A stretch of DNA of 64,000 nucleotides, taken from positions 1 through 64,000 of the forward strand of contig CAZAXY010000005.1 of assembly GCA_964489125.1 (NCBI GenBank), written 5' to 3'. The notes under the pieces are model-generated. The model did not search any database, was not told the DNA's origin, and worked only from the letters and a program-made list of their open reading frames with translations. Position 1 is the stretch's first letter; every line of letters begins with the position of its first letter. Origin of the DNA: GYS-P2D sp964489125. GTDB taxonomy: Bacteria; Bacteroidota; Bacteroidia; Chitinophagales; Saprospiraceae. The position numbers were made by a program, and so were the translations under genes. Shown one piece after another: positions 16,592-24,047 of this stretch.

Positions 16592-18235
16592 ATGAAGAAA
16601 CTCTTCCTATTCTATTTGAGTTGTTCATGGTGCATTGGATTAATAGCGCAGATCGATCTACCTAAAGTAACGGATACCTACGCTATTACTAACGCTCTGA
16701 TCACGCCTTCTGCTGGCACTGCGCCCTACTATGGGACCATAGTGATGACAGACGGAATCATCTCATCGGTTGGACCGTCGGTAAGCATACCATTTAGTGC
16801 TCAGGTCATTGACGTTGACTCAGCTCACGTTTATCCAGCTTTCATAGCAACCCTGTCTCACGCAGGCATTCGCAATACTGATGACGACGAGCGTGTCGAT
16901 GTGGATAGACCAGGATATCCTCCTAACGATGTTGCCGGTATCACGCCAGAGAAGAGTATGAGTTCGGAGTTCTCTCCTTCGGACAACTCGGTCAAAGGCC
17001 TACGACAAGCGGGATTCGCTGTAGCACATGCAGTACCGAATCAAGGAATGCTGCCAGGAATGGGTTCTGTGATCAACATGTCAGGTCAGGATTATGATCA
17101 AAGTGTTATGATAGAAGATATGTCCATATATGCCAAGTTCCAAGGTGCATCACGTGTCTTCCCCGCAACAACCATTGGAGTCATGGCCAAATTCAGAGAA
17201 CTCTATAAGAATGCTGAAATCGGAGCAAAGCATCATAAAAGTTATAGAGAAAATCCACTAAATAGAAAGAGAGGAGGGCAAGATGCGGCGACTAAGGCGC
17301 TTTATAGTGCTACTGATGGTTCAATCCCAATATACTTCCAGACAGAATCAACATTGGATGTGAGTCGGGCACTCACCTTGCAGAAGGAGTTAGGATTCAG
17401 CATATTTCTGAGTGAAGTAAAATCAGCACCACAAGTGCAGTCAATTCTCAAAAATAATTCGCAACCTGTTCTATTTTCTCTTGATCTGCCTGATGCGGAC
17501 GACTCGGACGATGAGGATATGACAGATGAAGAAAAGGCATTGCTCAACAAGAAAAAGGAGAGTATTACAGCGGCATGTTCGCAAGCTGCGGCATTCGCAG
17601 AGGCCAACCACCCGTTCGCATTCTCTTTTGTTGATGTCAAGGCTAAGGAAATCCACAGTCAAGTGAAGAGACTGATAGATCATGGCTTGAGTTTTGACGA
17701 TGCATTAAGTGCGCTCACTATTGATGCTGCACGAGCACTTGACATAGATCAGGTCACCGGCTCAATTGCTCGCGGCAAAACTGCAAATATTATTGTAACA
17801 ACTGATACGCTCTTTAAAGAAAAAACCCAGATTTCTAAGGTCTTCATAGAAGGAGAGCTCTTTGAACAAAAAATTAAGGAGAAGAAAAAGAAATCTGAAA
17901 ATAGCGGTGAAGAAGTTGATTTCTCAGGATCATATTCATACAGTATAGATATACCTGGCATGAGCCCACAAGGCAAGATGACATTTGTCAAGAGTGGCGA
18001 TAGCTATGAAATATCTATCACCAGCAATCAAGCTCCAGGAGAATCCTATGAGGCCACAGATGTAGAAGTCGATGGCAACAATGTCACCTTTGACTTTACC
18101 ATAGACAATGGAGGCTTTACCATTGCAGTATCCAACGATATCACTTTGGAAGATGATTCGCTGGAAGGAACAGTAAGTATTCCTGACTTTGGCAGTTTTG
18201 ACATGACTGGCGAAAAAATTGAATCACCTGAATAA
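16592..18235 (+). CDS. Exported amidohydrolase-fold protein lacking the HxH metal motif
   Basis: 547 residues with a signal peptide (ending near SWCIGLIAQ). An amidohydrolase-like N-terminal beta-sandwich (DGIISSVGPS) leads to VYPAFIATLSHAG, where active members of the superfamily have PGFIDxHxH, so the first metal-binding His is missing. A later segment (ALTIDAARALDIDQVTGSIARGKTANIIV) is the normal C-terminal signature. After it comes a basic Lys/Glu-rich linker and a ~100-residue all-beta domain (~445-547). It is the first of three tandem amidohydrolase-fold genes and is probably catalytically degenerate. The next gene's ATG follows after 7 bases. Confidence 0.82.
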   Translation: MKKLFLFYLSCSWCIGLIAQIDLPKVTDTYAITNALITPSAGTAPYYGTIVMTDGIISSVGPSVSIPFSAQVIDVDSAHVYPAFIATLSHAGIRNTDDDERVDVDRPGYPPNDVAGITPEKSMSSEFSPSDNSVKGLRQAGFAVAHAVPNQGMLPGMGSVINMSGQDYDQSVMIEDMSIYAKFQGASRVFPATTIGVMAKFRELYKNAEIGAKHHKSYRENPLNRKRGGQDAATKALYSATDGSIPIYFQTESTLDVSRALTLQKELGFSIFLSEVKSAPQVQSILKNNSQPVLFSLDLPDADDSDDEDMTDEEKALLNKKKESITAACSQAAAFAEANHPFAFSFVDVKAKEIHSQVKRLIDHGLSFDDALSALTIDAARALDIDQVTGSIARGKTANIIVTTDTLFKEKTQISKVFIEGELFEQKIKEKKKKSENSGEEVDFSGSYSYSIDIPGMSPQGKMTFVKSGDSYEISITSNQAPGESYEATDVEVDGNNVTFDFTIDNGGFTIAVSNDITLEDDSLEGTVSIPDFGSFDMTGEKIESPE

Positions 18236-18242
18236 TCATATC

Positions 18243-19592
18243 ATGAACAAATTTATAGCAACAATATTCGCCCTAACCATCAGTATATCACTGTTTGCTC
18301 AAGAGCGTGGCGATATCCTCATCATCGATGGTACCGTGATCACCGTAACTGGCGATATACTTGAAGACACAGATGTACTTATTCGTAATGGTAAGATTGA
18401 CCAAATTGGCCAAGGCTTATCTGTATCTGGTGATGTCAAGACTATAGATGCCGCAGGTAAATATGTTATGCCGGGCATCATTGATGCACATAGTCACATT
18501 GCTCTTGATGTTGTTAATGAGGCGACTGATCCTAATACTGCCAATGTAGATGTAGGCGATGCTATCAATCCTTACGACATAGGAATCTACCGTGCCCTTG
18601 CAGGTGGTGTAACCATATCACATGCCATGCATGGCTCTGCTAATGCTGTAGGGGGGCAATGTGAAACCATCAAACATCGATGGGGCACCTTCAATCCTGA
18701 AGCCATGAAAATGGTTGATGCTCCTAGAACTATAAAGTTTGCACTCGGAGAAAATCCTATGAGAGTACATGGTGAGCGCAGTGACATCGTCCCTCGTACT
18801 CGGATGGGGGTAGAACAAATCTTTAGAGAATCATTCGGAAAAGCTCAAGTATACATGGAGTCTTGGGATAACTACAATAAAAAACCAAATGCTGCTGCAG
18901 CACCCCCTGCATATGATCTCAAGATGGAGACTATGGCGGATATCCTAAGGGGAGAGATCATCGTACACTGTCATTCCTATCGCGCTGATGAAATCCTGAT
19001 GCTAGTCGATGTACTCCGGGATTATGGCGTTGACAAGATCTGCTTCCAACACGTCAATGAAGGATTCAAAGTAGCTCCCGAATTAGCTGAGTATGGAGCA
19101 ATGGCATCAGTATTTGCTGATTGGTGGGCCTACAAGTTTGAGGTGTACTATAGCACCGCTTATAATGCTGCTATACTTACTGAAAATGGGGTTGTCACCT
19201 CTATTAACTCCGATTCAGGCGAGTTAATCAGGCACCTATACCACGAAGCAGCTAAGACGCAGCGATATGGAGGACTATCAGATAATGAAGCATTACGATT
19301 GATCACAATCAATCCTGCTATTCAGCTGGGTATAGATGATCGAGTAGGCAGTATAGAAGTCGGCAAAGATGGAGATATTACCATATTTGATAATCATCCT
19401 TTATCAATCTATGCCATACCACAACAGACTATAGTTGATGGAGTAGTCAGATTTGATATTAATGATCCGGATGACATGAGAGTCCTAGTCGATCCAGAAG
19501 AAAATCTCTCTTCATTCATAGATCATCACGCCGAGCATCATGAGGATGACAGATGTATGCAGGATGTACTAGAGTTTTTCAGCAACCATTAA
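18243..19592 (+). CDS. Exported amidohydrolase, catalytically canonical member of the trio
   Basis: 449 residues from the ATG at 18243, which opens a clear signal peptide (MNKFIATIFALTISISLFAQ); a longer reading from 18219 would add eight residues before it and overlap the previous gene. The metal site is intact: HSH in MPGIIDAHSHIAL, HCH in EIIVHCHSYRAD, His in ICFQHVNEG and Asp in INSDSGELIR. The C-terminal half carries ITINPAIQLGIDDRVGSIEVGKDGDITI, the urease/imidazolonepropionase-type hallmark. It should hydrolyse a cyclic amide or peptide-like bond in the periplasm, but the substrate cannot be read from sequence. Neighbours on both sides are degenerate paralogues, 7 and 13 bases away. 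Confidence 0.88.
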   Translation: MNKFIATIFALTISISLFAQERGDILIIDGTVITVTGDILEDTDVLIRNGKIDQIGQGLSVSGDVKTIDAAGKYVMPGIIDAHSHIALDVVNEATDPNTANVDVGDAINPYDIGIYRALAGGVTISHAMHGSANAVGGQCETIKHRWGTFNPEAMKMVDAPRTIKFALGENPMRVHGERSDIVPRTRMGVEQIFRESFGKAQVYMESWDNYNKKPNAAAAPPAYDLKMETMADILRGEIIVHCHSYRADEILMLVDVLRDYGVDKICFQHVNEGFKVAPELAEYGAMASVFADWWAYKFEVYYSTAYNAAILTENGVVTSINSDSGELIRHLYHEAAKTQRYGGLSDNEALRLITINPAIQLGIDDRVGSIEVGKDGDITIFDNHPLSIYAIPQQTIVDGVVRFDINDPDDMRVLVDPEENLSSFIDHHAEHHEDDRCMQDVLEFFSNH

Positions 19593-19605
19593 GATCCGAA
19601 CAAAC

Positions 19606-20898
19606 ATGAAACGATATATAATAAGCTTAGTCATTATCCTTGGTTATCAACTGGCATTCGGCCAGCAGATCACCAAGTCAACTTACAATAAGACACTATT
19701 AAAGAATGCTACTGTCCATACCATAACGGATGGCACCAAGGAAAATACTGATGTCTTAATTGATCAGGGCAAGATCGTTGAGATTGGGGAAAGTATAAAC
19801 GCTTCAGATGCCATTGTCATAGATTGTAGTGATCACCATGTGTATCCAGGGTTTATCAATAGCGGTACGCAATTGGGTATGTCAGAGGTAGGTGCTGTAT
19901 CTCTAACTAATGACTTTAACGAGATCGGTGACTTTATCCCTCACATGCAGGCACTTACAGCCGTTAATCCAAATGCAGTAGCTATACCTGTCACGAGAGT
20001 CAATGGCGTAACTTCTGTCATAGCCGCACCTCGTGGTGGATTATTTCCAGGCACAGCATCTCTCATCAACCTGCATGGATATACACCTAATGATATGTTT
20101 GCTGGGTTTAAAGGTGTAGCCATGAATTTCCCATCTACAGCTAAGCGAGGACGTAGAGATAGTCGATCAGATGAAGATATCAAAAAAGCGCAGGAGAAGG
20201 CTATCAAGAACCTCAATGAGATCTGGGCCAACTTAAGCACATTTGCCAAGATTGATTCTGCTAAAGGAGCACAGAATACGAGTACGCCCAAAACCTATCA
20301 ACCTGAATATGATGCACTCATAGATGTATACAGAGGCAATACCACACTAATGATAGAAGTCAACAAAGATGAGGATATCAAAAACGCCATCGAATGGGTA
20401 AAAGACAAAAACCTAAAAGTCATCTTCACAGGAGTGACAGAGGGATGGAGAGTGGCAAAGGAATTAGCAGAATCAGGTATACCTGTTATCACGGGACCTG
20501 TCTTAAGTATACCCGGCCGTAGTTATACCAGATATGATGTTAATTACAGCAATGCGGGTGTCATGCAACAAGCTGGAGTTACCGTAGCATTGAGAACCAA
20601 TGATGCAGAAAATGCTCGAAATCTTCCATTCAATGCGGGCTTTGCGGCGGCATATGGTATGGGTATAGAGGAAGCTCTCAAGTCGATAACCATTAATCCT
20701 GCTAAAATCTTTGATCTTGAAGATCAATATGGCAGTATTGCTGCAGGTAAGGTGGCCAATCTATTTGTCAGTACAGGGGATCCATTTGAGATGAAGTCGG
20801 ATATCACACATCTCTTTATCAATGGATGGAATATACCTATTGAGAATAGACATACGCTACTTTATAACGAGTTCTTGCATCGTAGTCCTGGGAAGTAG
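19606..20898 (+). CDS. Exported amidohydrolase-fold protein lacking the HxH metal motif
   Basis: 430 residues with a signal peptide ending near LAFGQ. The fold is recognisable from NATVHTITDGTKENTDVLID at the N-terminus and ITINPAKIFDLEDQYGSIAAGKVANLFV at the C-terminus. The position of the metal-binding HxH reads VYPGFINSGTQLG, so both histidines are absent, while a late Asp (LRTNDAENAR) remains. It may be a non-catalytic partner of the canonical enzyme upstream, or use a different chemistry. It is the last gene of the trio; decayed sequence begins 22 bases after its stop. Confidence 0.83.
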   Translation: MKRYIISLVIILGYQLAFGQQITKSTYNKTLLKNATVHTITDGTKENTDVLIDQGKIVEIGESINASDAIVIDCSDHHVYPGFINSGTQLGMSEVGAVSLTNDFNEIGDFIPHMQALTAVNPNAVAIPVTRVNGVTSVIAAPRGGLFPGTASLINLHGYTPNDMFAGFKGVAMNFPSTAKRGRRDSRSDEDIKKAQEKAIKNLNEIWANLSTFAKIDSAKGAQNTSTPKTYQPEYDALIDVYRGNTTLMIEVNKDEDIKNAIEWVKDKNLKVIFTGVTEGWRVAKELAESGIPVITGPVLSIPGRSYTRYDVNYSNAGVMQQAGVTVALRTNDAENARNLPFNAGFAAAYGMGIEEALKSITINPAKIFDLEDQYGSIAAGKVANLFVSTGDPFEMKSDITHLFINGWNIPIENRHTLLYNEFLHRSPGK

Positions 20899-20920
20899 AT
20901 TCTGAAGAAAGACAGAATTA

Positions 20921-22393
20921 ATGATTAATGATTTAAAGTTTACTGTTGATAGTGCCCTTTTACAAGAGCTGGGCGAAAAGCTTGTGGAGACAGTGCATTT
21001 AGCCCTATCCGAATTAGTTAAAAATGCATATGACGCTGATGCAACAAAGGTTGAAGTGATCTTTGAAATCAAAGAAGATGGAAACACTAGATTAAAGATA
21101 GTTGACGACGGCATAGGTATGAATTTTGAAGCAGTCCAGAATTTTTGGATGCGCATAGCTACGACTAATAAATACACTAATTCTACCTCCTCTTTCTACG
21201 TCGACAGTTAACTGGAGCAAAGGGCATAGGACGATTTTCATGCCGTAGGCTTGGACGAAAACTAACACTAATAACAAAGGGAACTCGATCAGGGGATTTA
21301 CGGGAAATCCTAGAAAACGTTGAAGAATCTAAAGTAGTTTTCCCGTGGACCACGTTTGAATCTGGCAAAGATGTAACCACCATAGTTTGTTCAGGAGAGC
21401 AAACAATAATTGAAAAAGGACAGACTGGTACAACCTTAATCATAGATGATATAGTCGATGAATGGACGACTCGTGGTCTCAATTGGCTAAAAAGAAATTT
21501 AGCCGTATTGACCGCAAATCGAGGTGCAAAACGTGATGGCTTTCCCGATGATCCTGGATTTCTGATATTACTTAATGCCCCTGATTTTGAGGAAGGTGTC
21601 CGTGATTTGAGATCGGATTTAATTAATGCTGGGTGGGGAACATTGTAAGCACGCCTAAACTCAAAACATCAAGCCGTCTGCGAAATCAATGCGCTTGGCA
21701 TCGGTCGGCGAACGATTACTTCGGATAAGAAATTCTCAATGCTTGAGGGCACAACTCTTGAGGTTGGAATTATGGTTGAGATTCGGAGTCAAATGAGAGA
21801 TTTAAGCATTTTGTCTAAAGGAAATCTCCAGAAAATATTAAGTGATTGGGGTGGTGTGCAGGTCCGTCACAATGGTTTTCGTGTTCACCCTTATGGTAAT
21901 GATGATTGGCTTAAAATTGAAAAGCAAGTCCGAAGGATGAACTATTTCTATTTGCTGAAAGCTTAAGAGGCGTTGTCCCTAAAAAGTCACTTTTGAATCA
22001 ATTATCCTCTTCTAGCTATATTGGCAATGTAGACATTGGCACCAATTCTTCAGGATTTGAAATGAAGGCTTTATTGAGTCAGAATCGATGGAAGAATTGA
22101 AGAACTTTGTAAGGTTTGCAATTCATTGGTCCACGATTCTGAGAGAGTATTACATAAGACAGGAGGAGTTAAAAATTGCTGAGCACACTAAAGTGAGACT
22201 TGAAAACTTAGTCGACGAGCCCTTGGAAGAACGACAGGTAGTTCAAACTGCCATAGATTATATTGACACTCAATTCAAATCAAGAATTGCTGAGTTTATC
22301 CCTACTGAAGAAAAAGCTGAAATAGAGAAATCTTTATTTACTGCAACAGAGGCTATTCAGAAACATAACAACTCAATTCAAGCACAAGCATAG
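20921..22393 (+). pseudogene. Decayed ATP-binding protein (GHKL/HSP90-like HATPase) with at least four lesions
   Basis: Coding continuity can be followed across three frames. Frame A (from ATG 20921) has the GHKL N-box ALSELVKNAYDADAT and the G1 box IVDDGIGM. A missing G near 21200 shifts into frame B, which continues GRQLTGAKGIGRFSCRRLG (the G2 region). Frame B is interrupted by TAA at 21646-21648, reads on through SDKKFSMLEG and WGGVQVRHNGFRV, and shifts again near 21953 where one T appears lost (FAESLRGVVPKKSLLNQLSS follows). A further shift near 22065-22075 leads into the last open part (MEELKNFVRFAIHWSTILRE, to 22393). Intact relatives are cytoplasmic ATPases, some linked to defence or repair. 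The 3' end stops inside a hairpin repeat, suggesting truncation. Confidence 0.85.
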
Positions 22394-22427
22394 GTGCTAA
22401 TCGCACCTCATTAAATGACTTTAGAAA
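22386..22427. repeat. Hairpin-bearing repeat, copy 1 (left of the DUF4143 gene)
   Basis: About 40 bases containing the hairpin AGGTGC-TAATC-GCACCT (22392-22408), followed by a stretch closely matching copy 2 at 23996-24037. Loop and right flank are conserved between copies while the stem bases differ in a pairing-preserving way (GGTGC/GCACC versus GGCAC/GTGCC). It covers the stop codon of the leftward DUF4143 gene and the end of the rightward pseudogene, so it may act as a bidirectional terminator; no strong T-run follows. Confidence 0.55.
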
Positions 22428-23739
22428 TTAATTCAGGTATTCTATCGGCATAAAACAGGGGAATATTGAGAAGATCTCCAGTTAAATTCAAATTGAGATT
22501 CGATATTCTCACTCTAAGTGGAGGTGCGAACTTTTGCTGATAGACGCTTAAACTTTTAGCTTTGGTTTGCTCTCCTGACTTCACTTCAATTGGGATACAA
22601 TCGCTTATATGTTCTATGACAAAATCTATTTCTGCTTTGCCATCAGAGGTCCAGTAATATGGATTTTGATGAATTGTTGTCTTCAGACACTGGCTGACAT
22701 AGTTCTCTGCGATTGAACCTTTGAATTCTTTGAAGAATTGGTGCCCGTCAATAAAGGCACGAGGATCCAAGCCTGCCAACCTCACTAATAAACTAGTATC
22801 AAATACATAGAGCTTATAGGTAGTCAAATCTTCGTATGCTTTCAATGGTATGTGTGCTGTAGTGATGCCAGAAACCTTATATAATAAACCAGCTTGTATC
22901 AACCATTGGATTGCCTCTTCATACTCCCTTGCCCGAGCACCAGTCTTGATTAGTTTATAGATGAATTTTTTATTATCTCTAGCTAATTGTGAGGGAATAG
23001 AATTCCAGACCTGTTGGATCTTTGTCGAGGTTGTCTTTTCGGCATGCTTAACAAAATCTAATTGATAGGCCTTTAAAATTTGATCTTGTAATTGATGTGC
23101 ATCTCCAACATTTCTGTTCACTAAATATGCTGAGGCAACTTCTGGCATACCGCCAAATAGGATATACTCTTTATGTATTGTTTGTAGTGGTTCAAAAAAT
23201 GCCTGAGGCAAGGCTTCTACTCCATCTTGTTCTAAAAAATGCAGATAAGAACTATATAATTTGCTGTCAGCTGATTCTAGGTACTCCTCAAATGCTAACG
23301 GATACATCTCTAAAAACTCCACCTTCCCCACAGGAAATGATCGGCTATTACCAATACTAAGACCTAATAGAGAACCCGCTCCAATAATATGAACACCGGG
23401 TTTCTGTTCACAAAAGTATTTTAGTGAAATCAAGGCATCTTTACATTCTTGTATTTCATCAAAAATTATCAGCGTTTTATGCTCTTTGATTGAGCGTCCA
23501 TGAAGCAAACTTATTTTTTCAAGAATCTTATTGGGATCCTTATCTCCTATAAAAAAGGAGTGAATATTCTGCAGCTGCTCAAAGTTGAGATAAATGAAAT
23601 CTTCATATTCTTCTTGACCAAATGACTTCAGGATAGTCGTCTTGCCAATCTGTCGTGCGCCCATAAGTAATAGGGGCTTTCTATGGATCTTTGACTTCCA
23701 TGACTTAAGAGAATCATATATTTTTCTATTGAACTTCAT
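22411..23739 (-). CDS. AAA_14 / DUF4143 family ATPase
   Basis: 442 residues. The AAA_14 domain occupies the N-terminal half, with Walker A GARQIGKTT (residues ~27-35) and Walker B TLIIFDEIQE; the SLLGLSI stretch and FPVGKVEFLEMYPLAFEEYL are family hallmarks. The C-terminal half is DUF4143, with a nuclease-like strand pair (YYWTSDGKAEIDFVIE ... IPIEVKSGE) resembling a PD-(D/E)XK core. The family is widespread and patchily distributed, often on accessory DNA, and its function is unknown. Here it sits between a decayed HATPase gene and a tandem repeat array, is transcribed opposite to both flanking genes, and is bracketed by two related hairpin repeats. Its start is 28 bases from the first tandem repeat unit. 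Confidence 0.9.
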   Translation of the reverse strand: MKFNRKIYDSLKSWKSKIHRKPLLLMGARQIGKTTILKSFGQEEYEDFIYLNFEQLQNIHSFFIGDKDPNKILEKISLLHGRSIKEHKTLIIFDEIQECKDALISLKYFCEQKPGVHIIGAGSLLGLSIGNSRSFPVGKVEFLEMYPLAFEEYLESADSKLYSSYLHFLEQDGVEALPQAFFEPLQTIHKEYILFGGMPEVASAYLVNRNVGDAHQLQDQILKAYQLDFVKHAEKTTSTKIQQVWNSIPSQLARDNKKFIYKLIKTGARAREYEEAIQWLIQAGLLYKVSGITTAHIPLKAYEDLTTYKLYVFDTSLLVRLAGLDPRAFIDGHQFFKEFKGSIAENYVSQCLKTTIHQNPYYWTSDGKAEIDFVIEHISDCIPIEVKSGEQTKAKSLSVYQQKFAPPLRVRISNLNLNLTGDLLNIPLFYADRIPELISKVI

Positions 23740-23766
23740 TGTGTCGGCACACCTAAGATATCAACA

Positions 23767-23851
23767 TTTGTTCCAATTATGTGATTTAATCCACATTATT
23801 CGTTCCAATAGTGTGATTTAATTCACATTATTCGTTCCAATAGTGTGATTT
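23767..23851. repeat. 32-bp tandem repeat, 2.7 copies, upstream of the DUF4143 gene
   Basis: Two full 32-base units (23767-23798 and 23799-23830) and a 21-base partial third (23831-23851), built on TTCGTTCCAATAGTGTGATT plus TAATTCACATTA. Units 2 and 3 are identical over their shared length; unit 1 differs at three positions. Each complete unit holds a near-palindrome (GTGATTTAATTCAC), so the array could be a set of operator sites for the divergently placed DUF4143 gene, or simple slippage repeats. With the flanking bases it accounts for much of the 308-base gap 23740-24047. Confidence 0.85.
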
Positions 23852-23925
23852 GTCGGTTTGATGATAACATCCCATGACGAGCAAAAGCAAAGTTTCTGTC
23901 GTCAGACTGATAAGTTGGCACAATG

Positions 23926-23958
23926 TTGTTAACATATTACAATTTATTATTATATTTG
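23926..23958 (+). promoter_or_regulatory. Probable promoter of the T9SS cargo gene (TTG - 22 nt - TATATTTG)
   Basis: TATATTTG at 23951-23958 is a perfect TAnnTTTG box, with a TTG 22 bases upstream at 23926-23928. Transcription would start near 23964, giving an ~85-base leader that contains the hairpin of repeat copy 2. Confidence 0.5.
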
Positions 23959-23995
23959 TGCTTGTGTTCCCACAGACTTCCCAAAAATAGCAGTA

Positions 23996-24037
23996 AAGCA
24001 AAGGCACTTAATCGTGCCTGATTAGATGACTTTATAA
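23996..24037. repeat. Hairpin-bearing repeat, copy 2 (in the leader of the T9SS cargo gene)
   Basis: Contains the hairpin AGGCAC-TTAATC-GTGCCT (24002-24019), then GATTAGATGACTTTA, which matches copy 1 (CATTAAATGACTTTA) at 13 of 15 positions. Read leftward this flank would encode KVI and a stop, the same C-terminal end as the intact DUF4143 gene. Copy 2 may therefore be a scar of a lost second DUF4143-type gene end, or a mobile hairpin. Confidence 0.5.
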
Positions 24038-24047
24038 GGCTATTAAG

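Noticed and set aside
16592..19592. First two amidohydrolase genes as one gene broken by a frameshift
   Set aside because: The second gene has its own complete signal peptide straight after an ordinary start codon, so it is a separate protein.
20921..22393. Several small real genes in place of one pseudogene
   Set aside because: The pieces continue one GHKL-type ATPase in register across frame changes, and the middle part lacks any start codon.
23767..23851. Possible short CRISPR array
   Set aside because: The 32-base units are directly adjacent with no spacers, and no cas gene is nearby.
22386..24037. Insertion sequence carrying the DUF4143 gene
   Set aside because: No transposase, no terminal inverted repeats and no clean target-site duplication; the paired hairpins are imperfect and are treated as repeats only.
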